A stretch of DNA of 14,585 nucleotides, taken from NCBI GenBank assembly GCA_963649365.1, contig CAVJHQ010000061.1, positions 1 through 14,585 of the forward strand, in the 5' to 3' direction. The DNA is from Paratractidigestivibacter sp963649365 (lineage in GTDB: Bacteria > Actinomycetota > Coriobacteriia > Coriobacteriales > Atopobiaceae). Position numbers and translations under genes: made by a program. Shown piece by piece: positions 7,628 to 14,056 of the stretch (position 1 is the first letter of the stretch; each line of letters begins with the position of its first letter). The notes beneath the pieces were generated by a model. That model was not told the origin of the DNA, made no database searches, and saw nothing but the letters and a program-made list of their open reading frames with translations.

Positions 7628-7764
7628 AAACCTCGTAAGTGAGTGCCTTAATTCCATAGGCGTGGGTAGCCGGGCATCTTCGTTCAGTGTTTCCGCAGGT
7701 AAACGAAGTGCAATGCTTCGAGGTACTCGGCCACTTTAGATTAAGGCACTCACTTACGAGGTTT
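7628..7764. repeat. 137-bp element with perfect 25-bp terminal inverted repeats
   Basis: Bases 7628-7652 (beginning AAACCTCGTAAGTGAGTGCC) are the exact reverse complement of 7740-7764. The 87 bases between contain a second 7-bp inverted repeat (7678-7684 with 7702-7708). By my count the element is about 49% G+C, far below its surroundings. It encodes no plausible protein. A small non-autonomous mobile element (MITE-like) or a structured RNA are the likely readings; no clear target-site duplication flanks it. Confidence 0.7.
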
Positions 7765-7794
7765 CCCCATAGCGAGGGGGCTTGCCGCGCCCGC

Positions 7795-7840
7795 CGCGGC
7801 AAGAAAAACCCGGCCGAGCGCACGGCTCGGCCGGGTTTTT
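7795..7840 (-). terminator. Terminator after icd
   Basis: The arms 7804-7819 and 7825-7840 pair perfectly over 16 bases, including the A/T runs, with a 5-base loop. On the minus strand the T-run is followed by TTTTTCTTGCCGC. Because T-runs lie on both strands it could stop transcription in both directions. The CTTGCC box also forms part of a second stem (7781-7789 with 7795-7803). Confidence 0.9.
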
Positions 7841-7887
7841 GGGCGCCTCGCTCGTCGCTCGGGGCGCAGACGCGCGTCGGATGCGCC

Positions 7888-9102
7888 TTACGCGGCGGCC
7901 TCGGCGTCGAGGGTCTCGCGGATGGCAAGGATGAACTCGCGCGTGCCGAGCGTGGTCGGGTTCGGCAGCGAGGTGATGCGCGCGAGGTCGCCCGTCATCT
8001 TGCCGGCCTCGATGGTGTGGATCGTGGCGGCCTCGAGGCGGTCGGCAAAGTCGACGAGCTCAGGCGTCTCGTCCAGCTCGCCGCGCTTGCGCAGCGCGCC
8101 CGTCCAGGCAAAGATGGTGGCCACGGAGTTCGTGGACGTCGGCTCGCCCTTGAGGTGCTTGTAGTAGTGGCGCTGCACGGTGCCGTGCGCGGCCTCGTAC
8201 TCGTAGTAGCCGTGGGGGCTGACCAGCACGGACGTCATCATGGCCAGGCTGCCGAAGGCGCTCGAGAGCATGTCGCTCATCACGTCGCCGTCGTAGTTCT
8301 TGCAGGCCCAGATAAAGCCGCCCTCGGCCTTCATGATGCGGGCCACGGCGTCGTCGATCAGCGTGTAGAAGTACTCGATGCCGGCGGCCTCGAACGCCTC
8401 CTTGTACTCAGCCTCGTAGAGGTCGGCGAAGACGTCCTTGAAGCGGTGGTCGTACTTCTTGGAGATGGTGTCCTTGGTGGCGAACCACAGGTCCTGCTTG
8501 GTGGACAGCGCGTACTCGAAGCAGCTGCGCGCGAAGCTCTCGATGGAGTCGTCGAGGTTGTGCTGGCCCTGGACCACGCCCGCGCCGGTGAAGTCGTGCA
8601 CGAGCTCGCGGGTCTCGGTGCCGTCGGCCGCGGTGTAGACGAGCTCCACCTTGCCGGGGCCGGGGATGCGCATCTCGGCGTTCTTGTACACGTCGCCGTA
8701 GGCGTGGCGGGCGATGGTGATGGGCTTCTTCCACGAGGTCACGACCGGGTCGATGCCCTTGACCACGATGGGCGCGCGGAACACGGTGCCGTCGAGCATG
8801 GCGCGGATGGTGCCGTTGGGGCTCTTCCACATCTGCTTGAGGCCGTACTCCTCCACGCGCGCGGCGTTCGGGGTGATGGTGGCGCACTTGACGGCCACGC
8901 CCAGGCGCTTGGTGGCCTCGGCGGAGTCGACGGTGACCTGGTCGTCGGTCTTGTCGCGGTACTCGAGGCCCAGGTCGTAGTACTCGCACTTGAGGTCGAC
9001 GTAGGGGCAGATGAGCTCGTCCTTGATGATCTGCCAGATGATGCGGGTCATCTCGTCGCCGTCCATCTCGACAAGCGGGGTCTTCATGGCGATCTTGGTC
9101 AT
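7888..9102 (-). CDS. icd: NADP-dependent isocitrate dehydrogenase (eukaryote-like type)
   Basis: The 404-residue protein is the subfamily II, IDH1/IDH2-like enzyme that oxidatively decarboxylates isocitrate to 2-oxoglutarate. Numbering follows human IDH1 closely: the substrate Ser94 and Arg100 in SPNGTIR, Arg132-His133 and catalytic Tyr139 in ARHAYGDVYK, and the metal-binding Asp in NYDGD near 271-273. Arg311-His312 in HGTVQRHYY are the residues that choose NADP over NAD. The ATG at 9102 has AGGAGG six bases upstream. It appears to be transcribed alone and ends at a strong terminator. In a fermentative anaerobe it would supply 2-oxoglutarate for glutamate synthesis and NADPH. 2-Oxoglutarate is also the ligand sensed by PII domains such as the one encoded at 10946-12658. 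Confidence 0.96.
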   Translation of the reverse strand: MTKIAMKTPLVEMDGDEMTRIIWQIIKDELICPYVDLKCEYYDLGLEYRDKTDDQVTVDSAEATKRLGVAVKCATITPNAARVEEYGLKQMWKSPNGTIRAMLDGTVFRAPIVVKGIDPVVTSWKKPITIARHAYGDVYKNAEMRIPGPGKVELVYTAADGTETRELVHDFTGAGVVQGQHNLDDSIESFARSCFEYALSTKQDLWFATKDTISKKYDHRFKDVFADLYEAEYKEAFEAAGIEYFYTLIDDAVARIMKAEGGFIWACKNYDGDVMSDMLSSAFGSLAMMTSVLVSPHGYYEYEAAHGTVQRHYYKHLKGEPTSTNSVATIFAWTGALRKRGELDETPELVDFADRLEAATIHTIEAGKMTGDLARITSLPNPTTLGTREFILAIRETLDAEAAA

Positions 9103-9210
9103 GTGCGCCTCCTAGGGCTGCGTTTTGCCAGTTGAACAGGAATCTATCACGAGGCCGGGGCGGCGCCGCTCGCGTTCGATGAAGCGAGACACGCTCGATA
9201 CACAGCCCGC

Positions 9211-9270
9211 GGCCCGGTTGCCGCGCCGAGGCCCAGCCCGGTCGCCTAACCAGGCCCGGTCGCCGCGCCG
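9211..9270. repeat. G+C-rich direct repeats after nhaA
   Basis: GGCCCGGTTGCCGCGCCG (9211-9228) recurs with one change at 9253-9270, and a shorter copy (AGCCCGGTCGCC) lies at 9235-9246. The last copy reaches the nhaA stop region. No clean intrinsic terminator with a T-run is visible downstream of nhaA, so these repeats occupy the place where one would be expected. Confidence 0.6.
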
Positions 9271-9272
9271 CG

Positions 9273-10649
9273 CTAGGCCCCCGCGCCGCCGCGCTTCCGG
9301 CCGAGCGCGTGGAACACGTTGAGAAGCGCCAGCCCGAGCAGGCTCGCCGTGACGCTCGCGGCGAGGATGGCGCACTTGGCGGCAAGCTGCTCGTTGCCGT
9401 AGCTGAACGAGAGCCCCGAGATCAGGATGCACATGGTGAACCCGACGCCGCCGAGCACGCCCACGCAGACGAGCTGCCCCCAGTCGGACCCCTCGGGCAG
9501 GGGAGAGAAACCGGTCTTTACCAGCACGGCCGTCACGGCGACGATGCCCAGGGGCTTGCCGAGCACGAGCCCGAGGAAGACGCCCTGCGCCACGGGGTCG
9601 CCGAGGATGCTCGCGGGGTCGACGCCGACCACGCGCAGCTGCGCGTTGGCGAAGGCGAACAGCGGCAGGATAAGGAAGTTGACCGGCACCGAGATGACGC
9701 CCTCGACGCGCTGCAGCGGCGGCGTCACGCGGTGCATGATGTTCTCCACGCGGCGGGCGGTCTTGGTGAAGCCGTGCTGGCCGAGGATGTGCATCTCGGG
9801 GTCGTAGGCACAGTCGAGCTCCGTCTCGCGCTCGCCGAGCCATCCCTGCAGGTCGCCGAGCTTGATGTCGCTCTTTACCGGCAGGAAAAAGGCGAGGATG
9901 ACGCCCGCGAGCGTGGCGTGGACGCCGGAGTTGAGCATGCAGGCCCACAGCGCGAGCCCGACGAGCACGTACCAGCGCGCGTGGTAGACCTGCAGGCGGT
10001 TGAGCGCCCAGAGGGCCACGCAGCAGGCGGCCGACGCCGCGAGCCACGGCAGCGAGGGCGACTGCCCGTAGAAGAGCGCGATCACGACGATGCCGAGCAG
10101 GTCGTCGGCGATGGCGAGCGTCGAGAAGAACACCTTGGCCGCAGGCGCGACCTTGTCGCCGGCGAGCGACATGATGCCGAGCGCGAAGGCGATGTCGGTG
10201 GCGATGGGCACGGCCCAGCCGCTCGTGGCCCCGCCCCAGTTAAGCAGCGTGTAGATAAGCGCCGGGGCCGCCACGCCGCCGCACGCGGCGAGGATGGGCA
10301 TGAGGGCCTGGCGCGGGTTCGTGAGGACGCCCGCGGTGAGCTCGAACTTGAGCTCGATGCCCACCGAGAGGAAGAAGATCGCCATGAGGAAGTCGTTGAT
10401 AAAGCCCTCGACGGTGATCGAGCAGGCGAGCGGGCCCAGGGTAAAGCCGAGCGGCTGTTCCAGGAGCTCGCGCACGGGGTAGTACGCGTCGGTGTTGGCC
10501 ACGACGACCGCCGCGACGGCCGCGAGCACCATGACGGCGGCGGCGATGGTGCCGTTCTCGGTGATGCGCAGAAGGCCGCGCCGGCGCGCGCAGCGCTTGG
10601 CCACGGCGGGAACCGCTACAATGTTTGATGTGGTAACGGCAGCTTGCAT
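9273..10649 (-). CDS. nhaA: Na+/H+ antiporter NhaA
   Basis: The 458-residue membrane protein has about 11-12 hydrophobic segments and is an NhaA-type electrogenic antiporter that expels Na+ (or Li+) in exchange for protons and so controls pH and sodium. Functional residues are present: Asp152 in PIATDIAFALG (E. coli Asp133), Asp182-Asp183 in AIADDLLG (Asp163/164, the ion site) and Lys365 in GKPLGI (Lys300). The SGVHATLAGVILAF segment is also typical. It is about 70 residues longer than the E. coli protein, mainly from a charged loop at 260-310 and short extra termini. The ATG at 10649 has GGAG six bases before it. It is divergent from amt. Confidence 0.95.
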   Translation of the reverse strand: MQAAVTTSNIVAVPAVAKRCARRRGLLRITENGTIAAAVMVLAAVAAVVVANTDAYYPVRELLEQPLGFTLGPLACSITVEGFINDFLMAIFFLSVGIELKFELTAGVLTNPRQALMPILAACGGVAAPALIYTLLNWGGATSGWAVPIATDIAFALGIMSLAGDKVAPAAKVFFSTLAIADDLLGIVVIALFYGQSPSLPWLAASAACCVALWALNRLQVYHARWYVLVGLALWACMLNSGVHATLAGVILAFFLPVKSDIKLGDLQGWLGERETELDCAYDPEMHILGQHGFTKTARRVENIMHRVTPPLQRVEGVISVPVNFLILPLFAFANAQLRVVGVDPASILGDPVAQGVFLGLVLGKPLGIVAVTAVLVKTGFSPLPEGSDWGQLVCVGVLGGVGFTMCILISGLSFSYGNEQLAAKCAILAASVTASLLGLALLNVFHALGRKRGGAGA

Positions 10650-10945
10650 GCTTGCTCCAAAAGGGTCGGTTGCTCTTATTCAAGTATTCGGCTCGCCCCT
10701 CGATGCGTGCCGAATTTATTCGTATGGACATAAAAGACCGTTGTGTTTCGAGTGTCCGCGCCGTTCGTTACGTATCGTTACGACTCGAATTTGCGCAAAG
10801 ACAATCTGGCGCCTCTCTGTCAAGTTGAATCCGGTGAACGCGGCTCGCTAAGCGCTCTAGCGGCGGTTTTGTAACACGAGTTGTCTACTCGGCGGCAATC
10901 TCGCGCGTCTCACGCCAAGGGAAGAAGCTAAACAGGGAGGTAGAA
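10650..10945. promoter_or_regulatory. Divergent nhaA/amt control region
   Basis: This 296-base stretch between divergent genes must hold both promoters. Visible elements are an inverted repeat ATTCGGC (10686-10692) with GCCGAAT (10709-10715) and a short palindrome CGAATTTATTCG (10711-10722) in the nhaA leader; a direct repeat CGTTACG at 10766-10772 and 10776-10782, one helical turn apart; and a CGCTA/TAGCG hairpin (10846-10850 with 10858-10862) followed by GCGGTTTTG in the amt leader. A TTGAAT at 10824-10829 is a possible -35 for amt but its -10 is poor. The spacing of the CGTTAC repeats does not match the actinobacterial GlnR box. Confidence 0.4.
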
Positions 10946-12658
10946 ATGTTCAGTTCCGCTGACGTGACTTGGACGCTCGTGGGAGCGTTCCTCGTCTATT
11001 TCATGCAAGCCGGCTTCGCATTGTGCGAGGCGGGCCTTACCCGTGCCAAGAACACGGGCAACATCCTCATGAAGAACCTCATGGACTTCTGCATCGGCAC
11101 GCCGTGTTACTGGCTCGTGGGCTTCGGCATCATGTTCGGCGGCACGGGCGCCCTTATCGGCTCCTTCGACCCGTTCATGCAGGGCAGCTACGACTTCGGC
11201 ACCCTGCCCACCTGGGTCTACGCCGTTTTCCAGACGGTCTTCTGCGCCACCGCGGCCACGATCGTCTCCGGCTCCATGGCCGAGCGCACGAACTTCAAGG
11301 CGTACTGCCTGTACTCCGCGGCCATCAGCCTCATCGTCTACCCCATCTCCGGCCACTGGATCTGGGGCGGCGGCTGGCTCTCTGAGCTCGGCTTCCACGA
11401 CTTCGCCGGCTCCACCGCGGTCCACTTCGTCGGCGGCGTGACCGCCTGCCTCGGCGCCGCGCTTCTCGGCCCGCGCATCGGCAAGTACGGCAAGGACGGC
11501 AAGCCCCGCGCCATCCTCGGCCACAACATGACCGCCATGGCCCTCGGCGTCTTTATCCTCTGGTTCTGCTGGTTCGGCTTCAACGGCGGCTCCACCGTCT
11601 CGATGACCGGCGACGACGTCATGACCAAGGCCGGCCTCGTCGTCTTCAACACCAACCTCGCCGCCGCCATGGCGACCCTCGCGGCCATGATCTTCACCTG
11701 GTGCCGCTACGGCAAGCCCGACGTGTCCCTCACCTTCAACGCGTCTCTCGCCGGCCTCGTGGCCATCACCGCCGGCTGCGACGTCATGGATCCCTTCGGC
11801 GCCGCCGTCACCGGCCTTCTTGCCGGCATCCTCGTGATCCTCTCCGTCGAGTTCTTCGACAAGGTGGCCAAGATCGACGACCCCGTCGGCGCCATCTCGG
11901 TCCACGGCGCCTGCGGCTGCTTCGGCACCCTCTGCGTCGGCCTCTTCGCCACCGACGGCGGCCTCTTCTACGGCGGCGGCTTCTCTCGGCTGGGCATCCA
12001 GGCCCTCGGCCTCGTCTCCGTCGCCGCCTGGGTCCTCGTGACGATGTTCGTCGTCTTCAAGGTCATCGACAAGTTCGTCGGCCTGCGCGTCTCCGAGCAG
12101 ATCGAGATCGACGGCCTCGACTTCGCCGAGCACGGCCTGCCCACCGCCTACGCCGGCTTCGCCATCAGCGACCCGACCTACGCCAACCTCGAGCTCGTCA
12201 ACCCCAACGAGGGCACCGACCTCGGCGAGGACGACATCGACAAGGCCTCCGAGGCCAAGGTCAACGCGGCCGTCCCCGTGGTCAGCTCCCCGGTCTCGAC
12301 CGGCATGCACAACATCAGCGTGTGCTGCAAGGCCTCCAAGCTCGACGAGCTCAAGGTCGCCCTCAACAAGGCCGGCATCACCGGCATGACCGTCTCCCAG
12401 GTCACCGGCTACGGCCTGCAGAAGGGCGCCGGCGAGAAGTACCGCGGCGTCGAGGTCGACGCGCGCCTGCTGCCCAAGGTCAAGGTCGAGATCGTCGTCG
12501 GCAACATCCCCTACGAGAAGATCGTCGACGTCATCAAGCGCGTCCTGTACACGGGCCACATCGGCGACGGCAAGATCTTCGTCTACGGCGTCGAGAAGGT
12601 CGTCAAGGTGCGCACGGGCGAGGAGGACCTGCTCGCCCTCACCGACGAGGCCGAGTAA
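10946..12658 (+). CDS. amt: Ammonium transporter fused to a PII (GlnB/GlnK) domain
   Basis: The 570-residue protein has an Amt/MEP/Rh channel (about 1-395) and a C-terminal PII domain (about 455-566) joined by an acidic linker of some 60 residues. The channel has about 11 membrane segments, Asp152 in HDFAG, and the conducting histidine pair His160 and His320 (ISVHGACG). Its cytoplasmic tail GLRVSEQIEIDGLD is the normal Amt C-terminus, so the fusion is beyond a complete transporter. The PII domain keeps Gln492 and Lys493 (2-oxoglutarate site), LPKVK at 509-513, the B-loop TGHIGDGKIFV at 536-546 and Arg556 of the C-loop. In the T-loop YRGVEV (499-504), Val504 replaces the Tyr51 that is uridylylated or adenylylated in most PII proteins. 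The ATG has GGGAGG six bases upstream. Codons are strongly C-ended, which suggests high expression. No separate glnK follows. Confidence 0.96.
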   Translation: MFSSADVTWTLVGAFLVYFMQAGFALCEAGLTRAKNTGNILMKNLMDFCIGTPCYWLVGFGIMFGGTGALIGSFDPFMQGSYDFGTLPTWVYAVFQTVFCATAATIVSGSMAERTNFKAYCLYSAAISLIVYPISGHWIWGGGWLSELGFHDFAGSTAVHFVGGVTACLGAALLGPRIGKYGKDGKPRAILGHNMTAMALGVFILWFCWFGFNGGSTVSMTGDDVMTKAGLVVFNTNLAAAMATLAAMIFTWCRYGKPDVSLTFNASLAGLVAITAGCDVMDPFGAAVTGLLAGILVILSVEFFDKVAKIDDPVGAISVHGACGCFGTLCVGLFATDGGLFYGGGFSRLGIQALGLVSVAAWVLVTMFVVFKVIDKFVGLRVSEQIEIDGLDFAEHGLPTAYAGFAISDPTYANLELVNPNEGTDLGEDDIDKASEAKVNAAVPVVSSPVSTGMHNISVCCKASKLDELKVALNKAGITGMTVSQVTGYGLQKGAGEKYRGVEVDARLLPKVKVEIVVGNIPYEKIVDVIKRVLYTGHIGDGKIFVYGVEKVVKVRTGEEDLLALTDEAE

Positions 12659-12680
12659 GCGCTTCGCGTCCGTCTAAGAA

Positions 12681-12767
12681 TGGCAAGAAGGGCCGCCCGG
12701 GGACCAGCTCCCGGGCGGCCCTTCTTTGCGCATCGGCTCGATCCTCGTAGCCGCGCGCTTCTTGCCA
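12681..12767. repeat. 10-bp inverted repeat flanking the amt terminator
   Basis: TGGCAAGAAG (12681-12690) and its exact reverse complement CTTCTTGCCA (12758-12767) lie on either side of the amt terminator. The first copy overlaps the left arm of the terminator, so the two hairpins are mutually exclusive. The same 10-mer also occurs in the non-coding stretch at 7602-7611. Confidence 0.7.
12685..12727 (+). terminator. Terminator after amt
   Basis: The arms 12685-12701 and 12710-12726 pair perfectly over 17 bases with an 8-base loop, 27 bases after the amt stop. On the plus strand the 3' side runs CTTCTTTGCG, with the T-rich part inside the arm. On the minus strand the hairpin would be followed by TTCTTGCCA, so it may work both ways. 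Confidence 0.85.
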
Positions 12768-12774
12768 TGCCCCG

Positions 12775-12824
12775 TTAACCGAAAGGGTTATATTCGGAAA
12801 ACAATAACGGTATACAAGCTGTTA
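12775..12824 (+). promoter_or_regulatory. Candidate promoter/operator region upstream of yjiM
   Basis: This is an A+T-rich island in G+C-rich DNA. TATACA (12811-12816) is a possible -10, 69 bases before the start codon, but at 17 bases upstream there is only TTATAT, a poor -35. The -10 sits inside an imperfect inverted repeat TAACGG (12805-12810) / CTGTTA (12819-12824), and a second one, TAACC (12776-12780) / GGTTA (12786-12790), lies where an activator would bind. A regulated promoter is likely; the regulator is unknown. Confidence 0.35.
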
Positions 12825-12884
12825 GGCTCATCAACAAATGGTTTGCGCTTGGGGAAGCGCGAACGACACAGGAGAGGAGCCGTC

Positions 12885-14048
12885 ATGGCCGAGTTCGACA
12901 CCCAGCCGCTGCCGCGCACGTTCGAGGAGTTCAACGAGCAGCGCAAGGCGGCGTTCATCCGCGTCAAGGACTTCAAGCAGGCGGGCAACCGGCTCGTCGG
13001 CGTTCTGTGCAGCTACACGCCCATGGAGATCATCGACGCCGCCGGCGCCTCGGCCGTGGGACTCTGCGGCACGTCCGACGAGGTCATCCCCGACGCCGAG
13101 AAGGTCCTGCCGGCCAACCTCTGCCCGCTCATCAAGTCGACCTACGGCTTCGCCTACTCGCAGAAGTGCCCGTTCACGTACTTCTCCGACCTGATCATCG
13201 GCGAGACCACCTGCGACGGCAAGAAGAAGATGTACGAGCTGCTCGCCGACCTCAAGCCGGTGCATATCCTGCACCTGCCGCAGAGCCGCGAGCGCGCCTA
13301 CGAGCGCGCCGGCTGGCGCGAGGAGTGCCGCCTGCTCAAGGAGCGCCTCGAGGAGCTCTACGGCATCACCATCACCGACGATGACCTGCGTGCGGCGGTC
13401 CGCCGCCGCAACCGCCTGCGCGCCGCGCAGCTCAGCATGTTCGAGCTCCAGGCCCAGCAGCCGCCGGCGATGGGCGGCGTCGAGCTCATGAGCACGATGT
13501 TCGCGGGCACGTTCAACTTCAACGTGGACAGCTTTGCGCAGCAGGTCGAGGACACCGTGGCCGCGCGCAAGGCGGCTTACGACGCGGGCGAGCGCCCCAT
13601 CCCGGCGGACGCCAAGCGCATCCTCATCACCGGCTGCCCGGTCGGCGGCGTGATCAACAAGATCGGCAAGACGATCGAGTCCAACGGCGGCACGGTCGTC
13701 TGCATGGACGACTGCTCGGGCGAGCGCACGGCCCGCATGATGGTGGACGAGGACGCCGACGACATCCTGGGCGCCATCGCCGACCGCTACCTGGACATCA
13801 ACTGCTCGGTCATGACGCCCAACAGGGGCCGCATGGAGAACACCCTGGCCATGTGCGAGAAGTACCACGTGGACGGCGTCGTCGAGAGCGTGCTCACGGC
13901 CTGCCACACCTTCAACGTGGAGAGCGCGAAGATGCAGGCCGCCGTCGAGGGCGCGGGCATCCCGTACATGAAGATCGAGACGGATTACTCGGCCGGCGAC
14001 CAGGGGCAGATCGACACCAGGATTGCTGCCTTTATTGAGACTCTTTAG
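12885..14048 (+). CDS. yjiM: YjiM-like double-cubane-cluster / 2-hydroxyacyl-CoA dehydratase family protein
   Basis: The 387-residue protein belongs to the HgdB/FldB/BcrB superfamily of oxygen-sensitive Fe-S proteins. As I recall it, E. coli YjiM matches along the whole length, including NLCPLIKSTYGF at 78-89, GETTCDGKKKMYE at 106-118, TGCPVGG at 249-255, TACHTFNVES at 338-347 and the IETDYS end. Cluster-ligand candidates are Cys42, Cys61, Cys80, Cys110 and Cys340, with Cys95, Cys251, Cys273, Cys277 and Cys307 also present. True 2-hydroxyacyl-CoA dehydratases need two different subunits of this fold, but only one is seen here, followed at once by the activase. That arrangement fits the double-cubane-cluster proteins, reductases with a two-cubane [8Fe-9S] cluster and an uncertain natural substrate. 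The ATG at 12885 has GGAGAGGAG upstream; an earlier in-frame ATG (12726) reads through the terminator end and is rejected. Confidence 0.88.
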   Translation: MAEFDTQPLPRTFEEFNEQRKAAFIRVKDFKQAGNRLVGVLCSYTPMEIIDAAGASAVGLCGTSDEVIPDAEKVLPANLCPLIKSTYGFAYSQKCPFTYFSDLIIGETTCDGKKKMYELLADLKPVHILHLPQSRERAYERAGWREECRLLKERLEELYGITITDDDLRAAVRRRNRLRAAQLSMFELQAQQPPAMGGVELMSTMFAGTFNFNVDSFAQQVEDTVAARKAAYDAGERPIPADAKRILITGCPVGGVINKIGKTIESNGGTVVCMDDCSGERTARMMVDEDADDILGAIADRYLDINCSVMTPNRGRMENTLAMCEKYHVDGVVESVLTACHTFNVESAKMQAAVEGAGIPYMKIETDYSAGDQGQIDTRIAAFIETL

Positions 14049-14056
14049 GAGCGTCC

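Larger units (their letters stand above)
7354..7887. other. Gene-free stretch between icd and panB
   Basis: These 534 bases hold no convincing gene; the open frames that cross them have no recognisable product and read through hairpins. From right to left on the minus strand one sees the icd terminator, the 137-bp inverted-repeat element, an isolated TTCTTGCC box (7610-7603), an 8-bp stem (7475-7482 with 7497-7504), a weak -10-like TACACT/TAGCTAT near 7430-7441, and the panB leader hairpin. The panB promoter should lie here but no convincing -35/-10 pair is visible. Confidence 0.6.

Noticed and set aside
7653..7739. tRNA-like look of the inside of the 137-bp element (GTGGCCGAG on the minus strand)
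   Set aside because: No acceptor stem, anticodon arm or TPsiC arm can be drawn; the resemblance is limited to a D-arm-like string.
7416..7928. Minus-strand open frame of 170 codons across the icd-panB gap
   Set aside because: It begins inside icd in another frame, reads through a strong terminator and both arms of the 25-bp inverted repeat, and resembles no protein I know.
10650..10760. Possible Na+/Li+ riboswitch in the nhaA leader
   Set aside because: Only a 7-bp stem with a 16-base loop and a short palindrome are visible; nothing matches an nhaA-associated riboswitch that I can recall.
10766..10790. GlnR-type nitrogen box upstream of amt
   Set aside because: The GTTAC half-sites are separated by 5 bases, not 6, and no GAAAC half-site follows in register.
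10928..12559. 543-codon minus-strand frame opposite amt
   Set aside because: The strong C-ending codon bias of amt removes stops on the other strand. The predicted protein is a repetitive Asp/Glu/Gly/Ala/Val chain, and amt is unmistakable.
12726..12884. N-terminal extension of the YjiM-like protein to 12726
   Set aside because: The extension begins in the amt terminator and covers the promoter-like region. The family start and GGAGAGGAG support 12885.
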